Assembly: GCF_000265245.1 (NCBI RefSeq)
Contig: NZ_AJKS02000002.1
Coordinates: forward strand, 379,405 to 443,404
Direction: 5' to 3'
Length of the DNA stretch: 64,000 bases
DNA from: Halomonas smyrnensis AAD6
Lineage (GTDB): Bacteria > Pseudomonadota > Gammaproteobacteria > Pseudomonadales > Halomonadaceae
This document shows positions 51,306 through 62,243 of this stretch, one piece after another; position 1 is the first letter of the stretch; every line of letters starts with the position of its first letter. A model generated the notes under the pieces. The model ran no database searches. It worked only from the letters and a program-made list of their open reading frames with translations, and was not told the origin of the DNA. Position numbers and translations under genes: made by a program.

Positions 51306-51460
51306 GGAAGCACTGATTTATTGCTGCGCTTGATATCCTGGTCGCCGGCGGTGCCGGGGCGCCGGTCCGATCGGAATCCTCATGTAGCAGGCTACACTCC
51401 GGTTCCTGCGCTCCGGCGGCAACCAGCCTCTCTTCGCTCGCGACATAAATCAGCGCATCC
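51306..51460. mobile_element. MITE-like element between uppP and apbE
   Basis: A 155-bp segment bounded by 16-bp terminal inverted repeats: GGAAGCACTGATTTAT (51306-51321) and ATAAATCAGCGCATCC (51445-51460), 14 of 16 complementary. It encodes nothing, and fills most of the spacer. Target-site duplication was not evident. Confidence 0.6.
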
Positions 51461-51485
51461 TTTTTGTTTATTTGTTGGAGGATTC

Positions 51486-52592
51486 ATGCCACTCCCACGT
51501 CTTCGCTTCGCCTTCGTGACGCTGATGCTGATCGTCCTGCTGGCCGGCTGCTCCGAGCGAACGCTCGAGACGCCGGTCACGCTCGAGGGCGATATCTTCG
51601 GCACCTTCTACCAGGTGACGCTGGCCGACCCGATCACCGCCGAGCGCCGCGACGAGCTCGAGGCGGGCATCCTCGACGAGCTCGAGGGCGTCGATGCCTC
51701 GATGTCCACCTACCGCGACGACGCCGAGCTGGTGGCCTTCGATCACGCCCCGCTGGGCGAGTGGCAGGCGCTCTCCGCGTCATTGATCGAGGTGCTGTCG
51801 ATCGCCCGTCGGGTGGGCGAGGCCAGCAACGGCGCCTTCGACGTCACCGTGGGCGGGCTGGTCAACCTGTGGAGCTTCGGCCCCGAGGCGAGGCCGCGCG
51901 AGGTGCCGGGAGACGCCCTGATCGAGCAGCGCCTCGCCGAGGTCGGCATGGACACCCTGGAGATCGATGCGGATCAGCGGCGGGCGCGTCGCCTCAAGGA
52001 CGTGTTCGTGGACCTCTCCGGCGTGGCCAAGGGCTACGCCACCGATCGGGTGGCGGCCTATCTGGCCTCCCAGGGCCTCGACAACTATCTGGTCAACATC
52101 GGTGGCGAGCTCGAGGTGGCCGGCCATCGCGACGGCGAGGCCGAGCCCTGGCGCATCGGCGTCGAGATTCCCCGCGACGGTCGGCCCCGGGCCAAGTACG
52201 TGCTGCCGCTGGAGGACACCTCGGTGGCCACCTCCGGCGACTATCGCAACTACTTCGAGGAAGACGGCCGGCGCTACTCTCATACCATCGATCCGCGCAC
52301 CGGCCGACCGATCCGGCATCGCATGGCCTCGGTGACGGTGGTGGACGATTCCAATGCCCGTGCCGACGCCTGGGCCACCGCCATGTCGGTACTCGGCGAG
52401 GACGAGGGCATGGCGCTGGCCGTCGAACATGACCTGGCGGTGATGATGCTGGTGCGCAACGCCGCCGACGACGACTGGGTCAGCCTGGCGAGCCCGGCCT
52501 TCGCGGCCCGCTTCGGCCGCGACCGGCTCGAGGAGATGGGCATCGAGGTGATGGACGAGCCGGTGGCCGGCGTGGCGGCCGAGGGGCCCTAG
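51486..52592 (+). CDS. apbE: FAD:protein FMN transferase (ApbE), lipoprotein
   Basis: A 368-residue periplasmic enzyme that attaches FMN covalently to Thr residues of flavoproteins such as Na+-NQR and Rnf subunits. A lipobox LLAGC places the lipidated Cys at residue 22. EGDIFGTFYQVTLAD starts the domain, FDVTVGGLVNLWSFGP and VDLSGVAKGYATDRVA follow, and YLVNIGGELEVAG is conserved. SHTIDPRTGRPI, metal-binding NARADAWATAMSVLG and the C-terminal tail complete it. TTGGAGG precedes the ATG at 51486. Na+-NQR genes are not in the window. Confidence 0.94.
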   Translation: MPLPRLRFAFVTLMLIVLLAGCSERTLETPVTLEGDIFGTFYQVTLADPITAERRDELEAGILDELEGVDASMSTYRDDAELVAFDHAPLGEWQALSASLIEVLSIARRVGEASNGAFDVTVGGLVNLWSFGPEARPREVPGDALIEQRLAEVGMDTLEIDADQRRARRLKDVFVDLSGVAKGYATDRVAAYLASQGLDNYLVNIGGELEVAGHRDGEAEPWRIGVEIPRDGRPRAKYVLPLEDTSVATSGDYRNYFEEDGRRYSHTIDPRTGRPIRHRMASVTVVDDSNARADAWATAMSVLGEDEGMALAVEHDLAVMMLVRNAADDDWVSLASPAFAARFGRDRLEEMGIEVMDEPVAGVAAEGP

Positions 52593-52637
52593 GCACTAGA
52601 ATGGCCTGATTCAATGATGGATCGACAAGGAGTCACG

Positions 52638-54005
52638 ATGAGTCTCGACGTGGTGATACTGGCGGCCGGGCAGGGGACCCGGATGCGTTCGACCCTGCCC
52701 AAGGTGCTGCATCGCCTGGCCGGCCGGCCCCTGGTGCGGCACGTGATCGACACCGCCGCCGGTCTCGAGGCCGATCGGACCCACGTGGTGGTGGGCCACG
52801 GCGCCGATCGCGTGCGCGAGGCGCTGGCCGACTGCCCGGTGCGGTTCGCCCGCCAGACCGAGCAGAAGGGCACCGGCCACGCCGTGGCCCAGACGCTCGA
52901 TCATCTCGGCGAGGGCAAGGTGCTGGTGCTCTACGGCGACGTGCCGCTGACCCGGCGCGAGACCCTGCGCGACCTGCTGGCACGGGTCGACGAGCAGCAC
53001 ATGGCCCTGCTCACCGTGACCCTCGATGACCCCAGCGGCTATGGCCGCATCCTGCGCAACGAGGCCGGCGAGGCGGTGGCCATCGTCGAGCACAAGGACG
53101 CCTCCGAGAGCGAGCGCGCGGTGCGCGAGTGCAACACCGGCATCATGGCCATGACCGCCGCCCAGCTGCGCCGCTGGCTGCCGCAGCTGTCCGCCGACAA
53201 CGCCCAGGGCGAGTACTACCTGACCGATGTCATCGCCATGGCCGCCGCCGAGGGCGTGAGGATCGCCACCGCCCAGCCGGCCCGGGCGCTGGAGGTCGAG
53301 GGCGTCAACAATCGTCTGCAGATGGCGCAGCTGGAGCGTGCCCACCAGCGCGACATCGCCGAGTCGCTGATGACCGCCGGCGTGGCCCTGGCCGATCCCT
53401 CGCGCCTCGATGTGCGCGGCACCCTGACCTGCGGCCACGACGTCGAGATCGATGTGGGCTGCGTGTTCGAGGGCCACGTCGAGCTGGGCGAGGGCGTGCG
53501 CATCGGCCCCTACTGCGTGATCCGCGATAGCCACGTGGGCGCCGAGAGCGAGATCGAATCCCACAGCGTGCTCGAGGGCGCCGTGGTGGCCGGCCACAAC
53601 CGCATCGGGCCCTTCGCCCGGCTGCGACCCGGCTCGCGCCTGGCGGTGGGGGCCAAGGTCGGCAACTTCGTCGAGACCAAGAACGCCGAGGTGGGCGAGG
53701 GCAGCAAGATCAACCACCTCAGCTATGTGGGCGATGCCCGGCTCGGGCGCGACGTCAACGTCGGCGCCGGCACCATCACCTGCAACTACGACGGCGCCAA
53801 CAAGCACCGCACCGAGATCGACGACGGGGCCTTCATCGGCTCCAATACCGCCCTGGTGGCGCCGATGCGCGTCGGCAAGGGGGCCACCGTGGGCGCCGGC
53901 TCCACGCTGAGCCGCGACGTGGCGGACGATACCCTGGCGGTGAGCCGCGGACGCCTGATCAGCAAGGACGACTGGCAGCGGCCGGTCAAGAAAGACGACC
54001 TCTAA
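52638..54005 (+). CDS. glmU: Bifunctional GlmU: GlcN-1-P acetyltransferase and GlcNAc-1-P uridylyltransferase
   Basis: A 455-residue bifunctional enzyme making UDP-GlcNAc for peptidoglycan and LPS. The N-terminal pyrophosphorylase has [18 protein letters not shown] and VLYGDVPLT. The C-terminal left-handed beta-helix of hexapeptide repeats contains [20 protein letters not shown] and [14 protein letters not shown], including the acetyltransferase His region. The ATG at 52638 follows AAGGAG. It precedes glmS by ten bases, so the two consecutive-pathway genes form an operon. Confidence 0.97.
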   Translation: MSLDVVILAAGQGTRMRSTLPKVLHRLAGRPLVRHVIDTAAGLEADRTHVVVGHGADRVREALADCPVRFARQTEQKGTGHAVAQTLDHLGEGKVLVLYGDVPLTRRETLRDLLARVDEQHMALLTVTLDDPSGYGRILRNEAGEAVAIVEHKDASESERAVRECNTGIMAMTAAQLRRWLPQLSADNAQGEYYLTDVIAMAAAEGVRIATAQPARALEVEGVNNRLQMAQLERAHQRDIAESLMTAGVALADPSRLDVRGTLTCGHDVEIDVGCVFEGHVELGEGVRIGPYCVIRDSHVGAESEIESHSVLEGAVVAGHNRIGPFARLRPGSRLAVGAKVGNFVETKNAEVGEGSKINHLSYVGDARLGRDVNVGAGTITCNYDGANKHRTEIDDGAFIGSNTALVAPMRVGKGATVGAGSTLSRDVADDTLAVSRGRLISKDDWQRPVKKDDL

Positions 54006-54015
54006 GGAGCGAACC

Positions 54016-55848
<1,833 letters not shown>

Positions 55849-55862
55849 GGGACGAGGCCGAC

Positions 55863-56735
55863 ATGGCCGCCAGTGAGCCGCCGCGACTGCACCTGGGCCT
55901 GCCGATGTGGGCCAACCCCGACTGGCGCGGCGGGCTCTATCCGCCCCACGGCGGCAGCGACGATCTGCTGGGCGACTATGCCCGGGTGTTCTCCTCGGTG
56001 GAGGGCAACACCACCTTCTACAGCGGCGCGCCCCGCGCCGAGACGGTGGCGGCCTGGACGCGCCAGGCGCCGGCCGGCTTCCGCTTCTGCTTCAAGCTCC
56101 CGTCGTCGCTGACCCACGAGCGGCGCCTGGTGGACGTCGAGGCGGGCTTCGATGACTTCCTCGCGGCCCTGGCGCCGCTGCATGATCGCCTGGGGCCGAT
56201 GATGGTTCAGCTGCCGCGGGACTTCGGCGCCGAGGAGCTGCCCCGCCTCGAGGCCCTGCTGGACCGCTGGCCGAGCTGGCTGCCCTGCGCGGTCGAGGTG
56301 CGCCACAGCGAGTTTTTCCACAAGGGGGCGGCCGAGACGGCCCTCAACAGGTTGTTGATAAGTCACGGCGCCAACCGGGTCATGCTCGACGTGCGGCCGC
56401 TGTTCTCCACCGCCGCCGGCGATCATCCGGGCATGCAGAAGGCTCAGCACGAGAAGCCGAAACGGCCGTTACATGTGATTTCCACAGGGGAATTTCCCGT
56501 GGTGCGCTTCATCGGCAATGTTGACGAGTCGATCAATATCGACTACTTCACGCCCTGGATCGAACGCCTTGTCCTGTGGATAAAACAGGGGAAAACCCCT
56601 TTCCTGTTTGTGCATACCGCCGATAACCGCCGCGCCCCGCAGCTGGCGCGTCGGCTCTATTCGTCGGTGGCGGCACGGGCCGGACTGCCGCCGACGGCGG
56701 ACTTTCCGGGCGAGCGCCAGGCCGCGCTGTTCTGA
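55863..56735 (+). CDS. DUF72 family protein
   Basis: A protein of about 290 residues with the TIM-barrel-like DUF72 fold: HLGLPMWANPDWRGGLYPP at the N-terminus, VEGNTTFYSGAP, FCFKLPSSLTHERRL and VRFIGNVDESINIDYF. Function of the family is unknown. The ATG at 55863 was taken with GGGACGAGG upstream; an ATG at 55845 overlapping the glmS stop would add six residues and suggests translational coupling. The 3' half includes an exact DnaA-box sequence (56575-56583) and several near matches in an unusually TTGATAA/CTGTGG-rich stretch. Confidence 0.85.
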   Translation: MAASEPPRLHLGLPMWANPDWRGGLYPPHGGSDDLLGDYARVFSSVEGNTTFYSGAPRAETVAAWTRQAPAGFRFCFKLPSSLTHERRLVDVEAGFDDFLAALAPLHDRLGPMMVQLPRDFGAEELPRLEALLDRWPSWLPCAVEVRHSEFFHKGAAETALNRLLISHGANRVMLDVRPLFSTAAGDHPGMQKAQHEKPKRPLHVISTGEFPVVRFIGNVDESINIDYFTPWIERLVLWIKQGKTPFLFVHTADNRRAPQLARRLYSSVAARAGLPPTADFPGERQAALF

Positions 56736-57082
56736 GCCGCGGGGCGGCTCGTTTCGAACGCCAGGGCGCGCGCTGCGTGGTTTTGCCGCCATGGGTGGCC
56801 TCCGGGCAGACGATCGGATATGTTACCCCTCGCTCGTCACTTGCCATCGAATATCGTCGACCCTCACGCCTAACCCCTGTGGGGTGTCGCGATACCTCCT
56901 TGCGGTTTCCACCCTTCACCCCACCGGTGGAAACGTAGCCCTGGTAGTGATCCTGCTTGGCATGCGTTTTATGCCCTTGAATGCGCCGTACCGAGATCCG
57001 GCACGGCGTGGACGTGGCGACAACAATCAGAACGTCATCGCATCCGATCGATCGATGGCGACACGACCCTTCAAGGTGAATT
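56736..57082. promoter_or_regulatory. Spacer upstream of the NSS transporter gene
   Basis: This 347-bp spacer has no convincing ORF. It contains a GTTTCCACC/GGTGGAAAC inverted repeat (56905-56913 and 56926-56934) that could be an operator or leader hairpin. Near its left end GGTTTTGCCGCCATGGGTGGC resembles the repeat-like element at 33.6 kb. No promoter hexamers were assigned. Confidence 0.4.
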
Positions 57083-58429
57083 ATGTCCCTCAAGCAACAG
57101 CAACACGCGCACTGGTCGTCCCGGCTGGGCTTCATCCTCGCGGCCACCGGCTCGGCGGTCGGCCTGGGTAATATCTGGAAGTTCCCCTACATGGTGGGCG
57201 AGAGCGGCGGCGCGGCCTTCGTGCTGGTCTACCTGCTGTGCATCGCGCTGATCGGCCTGCCGATCCTGGTCACCGAGTGGATGATCGGCCGCCGCGGCCA
57301 GAACAATCCCGCCAACGCCATGGCCGACCTGGCCGAGGCCTCCGGCCGCACCCGGGCCTGGATGATCGTCGGCATCAGCGGCATCCTCGGCGCCTTCCTG
57401 ATCCTGTCCTTCTACAGCGTGATCGGCGGCTGGTCGCTGTACTACACCCTGAACTCCGTCACCGGCGCCTTCAGCGGCCAGGATGCCGATGGCATCGGCG
57501 CGCTGTTCAATGCCATGCTGGGTAGCCCGGGCCTGCTGCTGGCCGGCCACTCGGTGTTCATGCTGCTGGTCATCGGCATCGTCGCCCGCGGCGTGACCAA
57601 GGGCATCGAGAGTGCCGCCCGCATCCTGATGCCGGCGCTGGGCGTGCTGATGGTGGTGCTGGTCGGCTATGGCATGACCACCGGCCACTTCGGTGAGGCC
57701 GTCTCCTACCTGTTCAATCCGGACTGGAGCAAGCTCTCCGGCGAGACCGTGCTGGCGGCCCTGGGCCATGCCTTCTTCACCCTGTCGCTGGGCATGGGCA
57801 TCATGATGGCCTACGGCTCCTACCTGGGCGAAGAGGTCGACCTGCTCAAGACCGCGCGCACCGTGGTGATCATGGACACCGTGATCGCGCTGGGCGCCGG
57901 CCTGGCGATCTTCCCGCTGGTGTTCGCCAACGACCTCGACGTGGCCTCTGGCCCGGGGCTGATCTTCGTCACCCTGCCGCTGGCGTTCGGCCAGATGGGC
58001 GGCGGCATCGTGGTCGGCCTGCTGTTCTTCCTGCTGCTGACCTTCGCCGCCCTGACCTCGGCCATCTCGCTGCTCGAGCCGGTGGTGGAATTCGTCGAGG
58101 AGCGCACGCCGCTGCCGCGCGTGGGTTCCGCCCTGGTGGCCGGGGTGGCGGCCTGGGCGCTGGGCATCGCCGCGCTGCTGTCGTTCAACCTGTGGAGCGA
58201 CCCGGTGCTGTTCGGCCTGAACGTCTTCGACCTGCTCGACCGGGTGACCAGCAAGTTCATGCTGCCGCTCACCGGCCTGGGCGCCATCGTCTTCACCGCT
58301 TGGTATCTCGACAAGGAGAGCGTGCGGCGCGAACTCGGCATGGACATCTACGACTTCAGCCTGTGGAGCCTGATCACGCGCTTCATCGCGCCGATCGGCG
58401 TGGCGGTGGTGTTCTTCACCAGCCTCTGA
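57083..58429 (+). CDS. Sodium-dependent transporter of the NSS (SNF) family
   Basis: A 448-residue polytopic protein with about eleven to twelve hydrophobic helices. The N-terminal signature RLGFILAATGSAVGLGNIWK followed by FPYMVGESGGAAF forms the unwound TM1 sodium- and substrate-binding site of LeuT-type transporters. GGWSLYYTLNSV and the TM6 region FFTLSLGMGIMMAYGSYL are also present. Bacterial members move amino acids or related amines with sodium; the substrate is undetermined. Monocistronic, with a bidirectional hairpin after it. Confidence 0.9.
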   Translation: MSLKQQQHAHWSSRLGFILAATGSAVGLGNIWKFPYMVGESGGAAFVLVYLLCIALIGLPILVTEWMIGRRGQNNPANAMADLAEASGRTRAWMIVGISGILGAFLILSFYSVIGGWSLYYTLNSVTGAFSGQDADGIGALFNAMLGSPGLLLAGHSVFMLLVIGIVARGVTKGIESAARILMPALGVLMVVLVGYGMTTGHFGEAVSYLFNPDWSKLSGETVLAALGHAFFTLSLGMGIMMAYGSYLGEEVDLLKTARTVVIMDTVIALGAGLAIFPLVFANDLDVASGPGLIFVTLPLAFGQMGGGIVVGLLFFLLLTFAALTSAISLLEPVVEFVEERTPLPRVGSALVAGVAAWALGIAALLSFNLWSDPVLFGLNVFDLLDRVTSKFMLPLTGLGAIVFTAWYLDKESVRRELGMDIYDFSLWSLITRFIAPIGVAVVFFTSL

Positions 58430-58467
58430 GGTCGAAGCCGTGGCGATACCGGGGCCGACCCCGACGC

Positions 58468-58494
58468 GAGAGCCCCGCCCCGTGCGGGGCTCTC
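58468..58494. terminator. Hairpin between the convergent NSS and small-protein genes
   Basis: A perfect 11-bp stem GAGAGCCCCGC/GCGGGGCTCTC with a CCCGT loop and weak T-content after it on the plus strand. It lies between convergent stop codons. Confidence 0.7.
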
Positions 58495-58528
58495 CGCGTT
58501 CGGGTGCCTGAGGTGGCGGGAGTCGGGA

Positions 58529-58738
58529 TCAGTGCATCTCGTCGGCGTCGTCCTCGGGCAGGTCGGCGATGTCCTGGCTGAGACGCTTGAACTCCTCGTG
58601 GAGCTCGATGCCGCGGCGGGCGCGCAGGTTGCGCTGGGCGGCGGTACGGGAGCGTTCTTCGTGCTCGACGACTTCCATGCTCATGAAGATGTCGAGGAGT
58701 TCGCTCTTGACGGAGGATAAGCGTTCGACATTACGCAT
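58529..58738 (-). CDS. Small charged hypothetical protein, possibly PA3496-like
   Basis: A 69-residue soluble, strongly charged, probably helical protein (MRNVERLSSVKSELLDIF to ADLPEDDADEMH). AGGAGA lies seven bases before the ATG, which supports translation. A Met/Glu-rich first half and an Arg-rich RRGIELHEEFKRL segment vaguely recall the short PA3496 family of Pseudomonas, but I cannot confirm it. It diverges from hexR. Confidence 0.65.
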   Translation of the reverse strand: MRNVERLSSVKSELLDIFMSMEVVEHEERSRTAAQRNLRARRGIELHEEFKRLSQDIADLPEDDADEMH

Positions 58739-58939
58739 GATCGACTCTCCTGTCTGCAGTGGGGGTGTCGGCATCGGCGTGGGGCGCTGCGCGACACTGC
58801 AATTCTTACTATACCCCTCTTGACAGAATGATGAAGATCGGAGTGTCAACGATCCTTTCGGCGCCTTGCTGCCCATGGGGGCGTCGGTTGGGGCATACTG
58901 TGGGCATTGCCCTCGAATCCGCCGACCCAGGAGTGCCGC

Positions 58940-59800
58940 GTGAGCCTTGGCCTGTTCGATGAAATGAGACGCCGCATGACGCACTTCCGCCGCTCCGAGC
59001 AGAAGGTGGCGAGGTTCGTGCTGCGCAATCCCGATGAGGTGATCCACATGCGGATCGTCGACCTGGCCACCGAGGCCAAGGTCAGCGAGCCCACCGTGGT
59101 GCGCTTCTGCCGCGCCCTGGGCTGCAACGGTTTCCAGGACTTCAAGCTCAAGCTGGCCCAGATGCTGGCCACCGGCAGCCAGTTCGCCCAGTTCTCGATG
59201 AACGACAGCGACTCGGTGGCGGAATTCTCCCAGAGCATCTTCGACTCCACGGTAGGTACCCTGCTGTCGGTGCGCGACCGGCTGGACAACGATGCGCTGA
59301 GCCAGGCGATCAATGCCCTGGGCATGGCCAATCGGGTCGAGTTCTACGGCTTCGGTGCCTCCGGCGCGGTGGCCTTCGATGCCCAGCACAAGTTCTTCCG
59401 TCTGCAGATCTCCACCGCCGCCTACACCGACCCGCACATGCAGAACATGTCGGCGGTGACCCTCAAGGAGGGCGATGTGGTGGTGGCGATCTCCCAGACC
59501 GGGCGCACCCGGGCGCTGGTGGCCAGCGTGCGCCTGGCCCGCGAGGCCGGCGCCACGGTGATCGGCCTGTGCCCCAGCGGCTCGCCGCTGGCCGAGGAGG
59601 TGACCCTGCCGCTGTACATCGACGTCCACGAGGACACCGAGATCTACACCCCGATGAGCTCGCGGATCGCCCATCTGGTGATGATCGACGTGCTGGCGGT
59701 CGGCGTGGCCAAGTCCCGCGGGCCCAGGCTCGCCGAGCAGCTCAAGTCGGTGAAGAAGAGCCTCAACTCGCTGCGCTATCCGGAGCCCGACGAGTCCTGA
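58940..59800 (+). CDS. hexR: MurR/RpiR-family regulator HexR
   Basis: A 286-residue repressor of central carbon metabolism (Entner-Doudoroff and glycolytic genes in Pseudomonas and Shewanella; ligand KDPG). The N-terminal helix-turn-helix reads MRIVDLATEAKVSEPTVVRF then CRALGCNGFQDFKLKL. The C-terminal SIS domain includes VEFYGFGASGAVAFDAQHKF and VVVAISQTGRTRALVASV. The GTG at 58940 with AGGAG seven bases upstream gives the usual length. Unlike many relatives it is not adjacent to zwf, edd or glk in this window. Confidence 0.88.
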   Translation: MSLGLFDEMRRRMTHFRRSEQKVARFVLRNPDEVIHMRIVDLATEAKVSEPTVVRFCRALGCNGFQDFKLKLAQMLATGSQFAQFSMNDSDSVAEFSQSIFDSTVGTLLSVRDRLDNDALSQAINALGMANRVEFYGFGASGAVAFDAQHKFFRLQISTAAYTDPHMQNMSAVTLKEGDVVVAISQTGRTRALVASVRLAREAGATVIGLCPSGSPLAEEVTLPLYIDVHEDTEIYTPMSSRIAHLVMIDVLAVGVAKSRGPRLAEQLKSVKKSLNSLRYPEPDES

Positions 59801-59867
59801 ACCGGCCGTGACCGGCGCGATATGGTAAGCTGTCGGGCCATTTTCCGAGCAGCGATGCCTTCCCGCT

Positions 59868-62066
59868 ATGGACGACGTCACGGCGATTCTCGACCACATG
59901 AACCCGGCCCAGCGCGAGGCCGTCAGCGCGCCCCAGGGCAACATGCTGGTGCTGGCCGGCGCCGGCTCCGGCAAGACCCGGGTGCTGGTGCATCGCATCG
60001 CCTGGCTGATGCAGGCCGAGGGGCTCTCGCCCTACGCCGTGCTGGCGGTGACCTTCACCAACAAGGCGGCCCGCGAGATGCGCACCCGCCTGGAGGCGCT
60101 GCTCGGCATCTCGCTGCGCCACGTCTGGGTCGGCACCTTCCACTCCATCGCTCACCGCCTGCTGCGCACCCACTGGCAGGACGCGCGGCTGCCCCAGCAC
60201 TTCCAGATCATCGACGGCGACGACCAGCTGCGCCTGATCAAGCGGCTGCTCAAGGACAACAACGTCGATGACGAGCGCTTCCCGCCGCGCCAGGTGCAGT
60301 CGTTCATCTCCGGCTGCAAGGAGGAGGGCCTGCGCCCGCACCAGGTGGACGCCCACGGCGACGCCTACATGACCCAGATGGTCGAGCTCTATGAGCGCTA
60401 CCAGCTGACCTGCGAGCGCGGCGGCCTGGTCGACTTCGGCGAGCTGTTGCTCAGGAGCCTCGAGCTGTTGCGCGACAATCCCGCCCTGCTGGCCCACTAC
60501 CAGGAGCGCTTCGCCCACGTGCTGGTCGACGAGTTCCAGGACACCAACACCCTGCAGTACGCCTGGCTGAAGCTGCTCACCGGCATGACCACGCCGATGA
60601 CCGTGGTCGGCGACGACGACCAGTCGATCTACGGCTGGCGCGGCGCGCGGATCGAGAACATCCGCCGCTTCGAGGACGAGTTCCCCGCCACCAAGACGGT
60701 GCGCCTGGAGCAGAACTACCGTTCCACCAGCGCCATCCTCGACGCCGCCAATGCCCTGATCCGCCACAACTCGGAGCGCATGGGCAAGGAGCTGTGGACC
60801 GCCGGCGACCGCGGCGAGCCGATCTCGCTGTACGGCGGCTTCAACGACCTGGACGAGGCGCGCTTCATCGTCGACACCATCCGCGAGAAGGTCGAGGAGG
60901 GCATGACGCGCCGCGAGATCGCCATCCTCTATCGCTCCAACGCCCAGTCGCGGGTGATCGAGGAGACGCTGATCCGCCAGGGGGTGCCCTACCGCATCTA
61001 CGGCGGCCAGCGCTTCTACGAGCGCCTGGAGATCAAGAACGCCCTGGCCTACCTGCGGCTGCTGCTCAATCGCGACGACGATGCCTCGCTGGAGCGGGTG
61101 ATCAACGTGCCGGCACGCGGCATCGGCACCCGCACCGTCGAGGTGCTGCGCGAGCGCGCTCGCCACGTCGGCATCTCGCTGTGGCAGGCGCTGCACGACG
61201 CCCAGCTCGACGGCTCGCTCAAGGGCCGCGCGGTATCCTCGGTGAAGGCCTTCGCCGACCTGATCGAGCGGCTCGACGACGAGACCTCCGGCATGGCGCT
61301 CCACGAGATCATCGATCACGTCAACGAGCGCACCGGGCTGGTCGAGCACCACCGCAACGAGAAGGGCGAGAAGGGCCAGGCCCGGGTCGAGAACCTCGAG
61401 GAGCTGGTCACCGCCGCCAAGGCCTTCAGCCAGGGCGAGACCCTGGATACCGTGGAGGCCGGCGAGGGCATGGCCGCGCTGGAGGCGTTCCTCGCCGAGG
61501 CCGCGCTCAACGCCGGCGAGCACGAGGCCGACGAGTTCGAGGACTGCGTGCAGCTGATGACCCTGCACTCGGCCAAGGGCCTGGAGTTCCCGGTGGTGTT
61601 CGTGGCCGGCGTCGAGGAGGGCCTGTTCCCGCACAAGATGTCGATGGAGGAGCCCGGCCGCCTCGAGGAGGAGCGCCGGCTGTGCTACGTGGGCCTGACC
61701 CGGGCGATGCAGAAGCTCTACCTGACCCACGCCGAGCTGCGCCGGCTGCACGGCAAGGAGACCTTCCAGCGGCCGTCGCGCTTCCTGCGCGAGCTGCCCG
61801 AGGACTGCCTCGAGGAGGTGCGGCTGCGTGGCCAGGTCTCGCGGCCGGTCACCGCCTCGCGCCCCGGCCCGCGCCAGGAGAGCGTCGACGGCGGCGCCGA
61901 GCTGCCCTCGCTGGCGCTGGGCCAGCGGGTCAGCCACCCGATCTTCGGCGAGGGCGTGATCCTCAACGCCGAGGGCGAGGGCGAGCGCGCCCGGGTGCAG
62001 GTCAGCTTCGAGGGCGAGGGCGACAAGTGGCTGGTGCTGGGCTTCGCCAAGTTGACGCCTCTCTAG
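59868..62066 (+). CDS. uvrD: DNA helicase II UvrD
   Basis: A 732-residue superfamily 1 helicase for nucleotide-excision and mismatch repair. Motif Ia and Walker A are LAGAGSGKTRVLVHR and FTNKAAREMRTRL; Walker B is VLVDEFQDTNTLQY. GDDDQSIYGWRGA is motif III, LEQNYRST motif IV, MTLHSAKGLEFPVVFVAG motif V and YVGLTRAMQKLYL motif VI. The C-terminal Tudor-like tail begins at about 670 (GQRVSHPIFGEGVIL), which binds RNA polymerase in other species. The ATG at 59868 is four to ten residues before the first conserved segment. Confidence 0.97.
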   Translation: MDDVTAILDHMNPAQREAVSAPQGNMLVLAGAGSGKTRVLVHRIAWLMQAEGLSPYAVLAVTFTNKAAREMRTRLEALLGISLRHVWVGTFHSIAHRLLRTHWQDARLPQHFQIIDGDDQLRLIKRLLKDNNVDDERFPPRQVQSFISGCKEEGLRPHQVDAHGDAYMTQMVELYERYQLTCERGGLVDFGELLLRSLELLRDNPALLAHYQERFAHVLVDEFQDTNTLQYAWLKLLTGMTTPMTVVGDDDQSIYGWRGARIENIRRFEDEFPATKTVRLEQNYRSTSAILDAANALIRHNSERMGKELWTAGDRGEPISLYGGFNDLDEARFIVDTIREKVEEGMTRREIAILYRSNAQSRVIEETLIRQGVPYRIYGGQRFYERLEIKNALAYLRLLLNRDDDASLERVINVPARGIGTRTVEVLRERARHVGISLWQALHDAQLDGSLKGRAVSSVKAFADLIERLDDETSGMALHEIIDHVNERTGLVEHHRNEKGEKGQARVENLEELVTAAKAFSQGETLDTVEAGEGMAALEAFLAEAALNAGEHEADEFEDCVQLMTLHSAKGLEFPVVFVAGVEEGLFPHKMSMEEPGRLEEERRLCYVGLTRAMQKLYLTHAELRRLHGKETFQRPSRFLRELPEDCLEEVRLRGQVSRPVTASRPGPRQESVDGGAELPSLALGQRVSHPIFGEGVILNAEGEGERARVQVSFEGEGDKWLVLGFAKLTPL

Positions 62067-62243
62067 CGAGCACACACCAAGAAACCAGGTCCTCGATGTG
62101 GTGAGGGTCGCCGGATCGGCCCCCAACTGTCCTGGGCAGTCGTTCGCTTGCTGATAAATGCCGCTTTCGCGATACTGCCCGGCGGACACCGGTATGCCGC
62201 TCGGCATGCGATACGAAAAGAACCGCAAGGAGCCGCCCTCCCC

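Noticed and set aside
57083..58429. Glycine riboswitch upstream of the NSS transporter
   Set aside because: The spacer lacks the recognisable glycine-aptamer segments; only a simple inverted repeat is seen.
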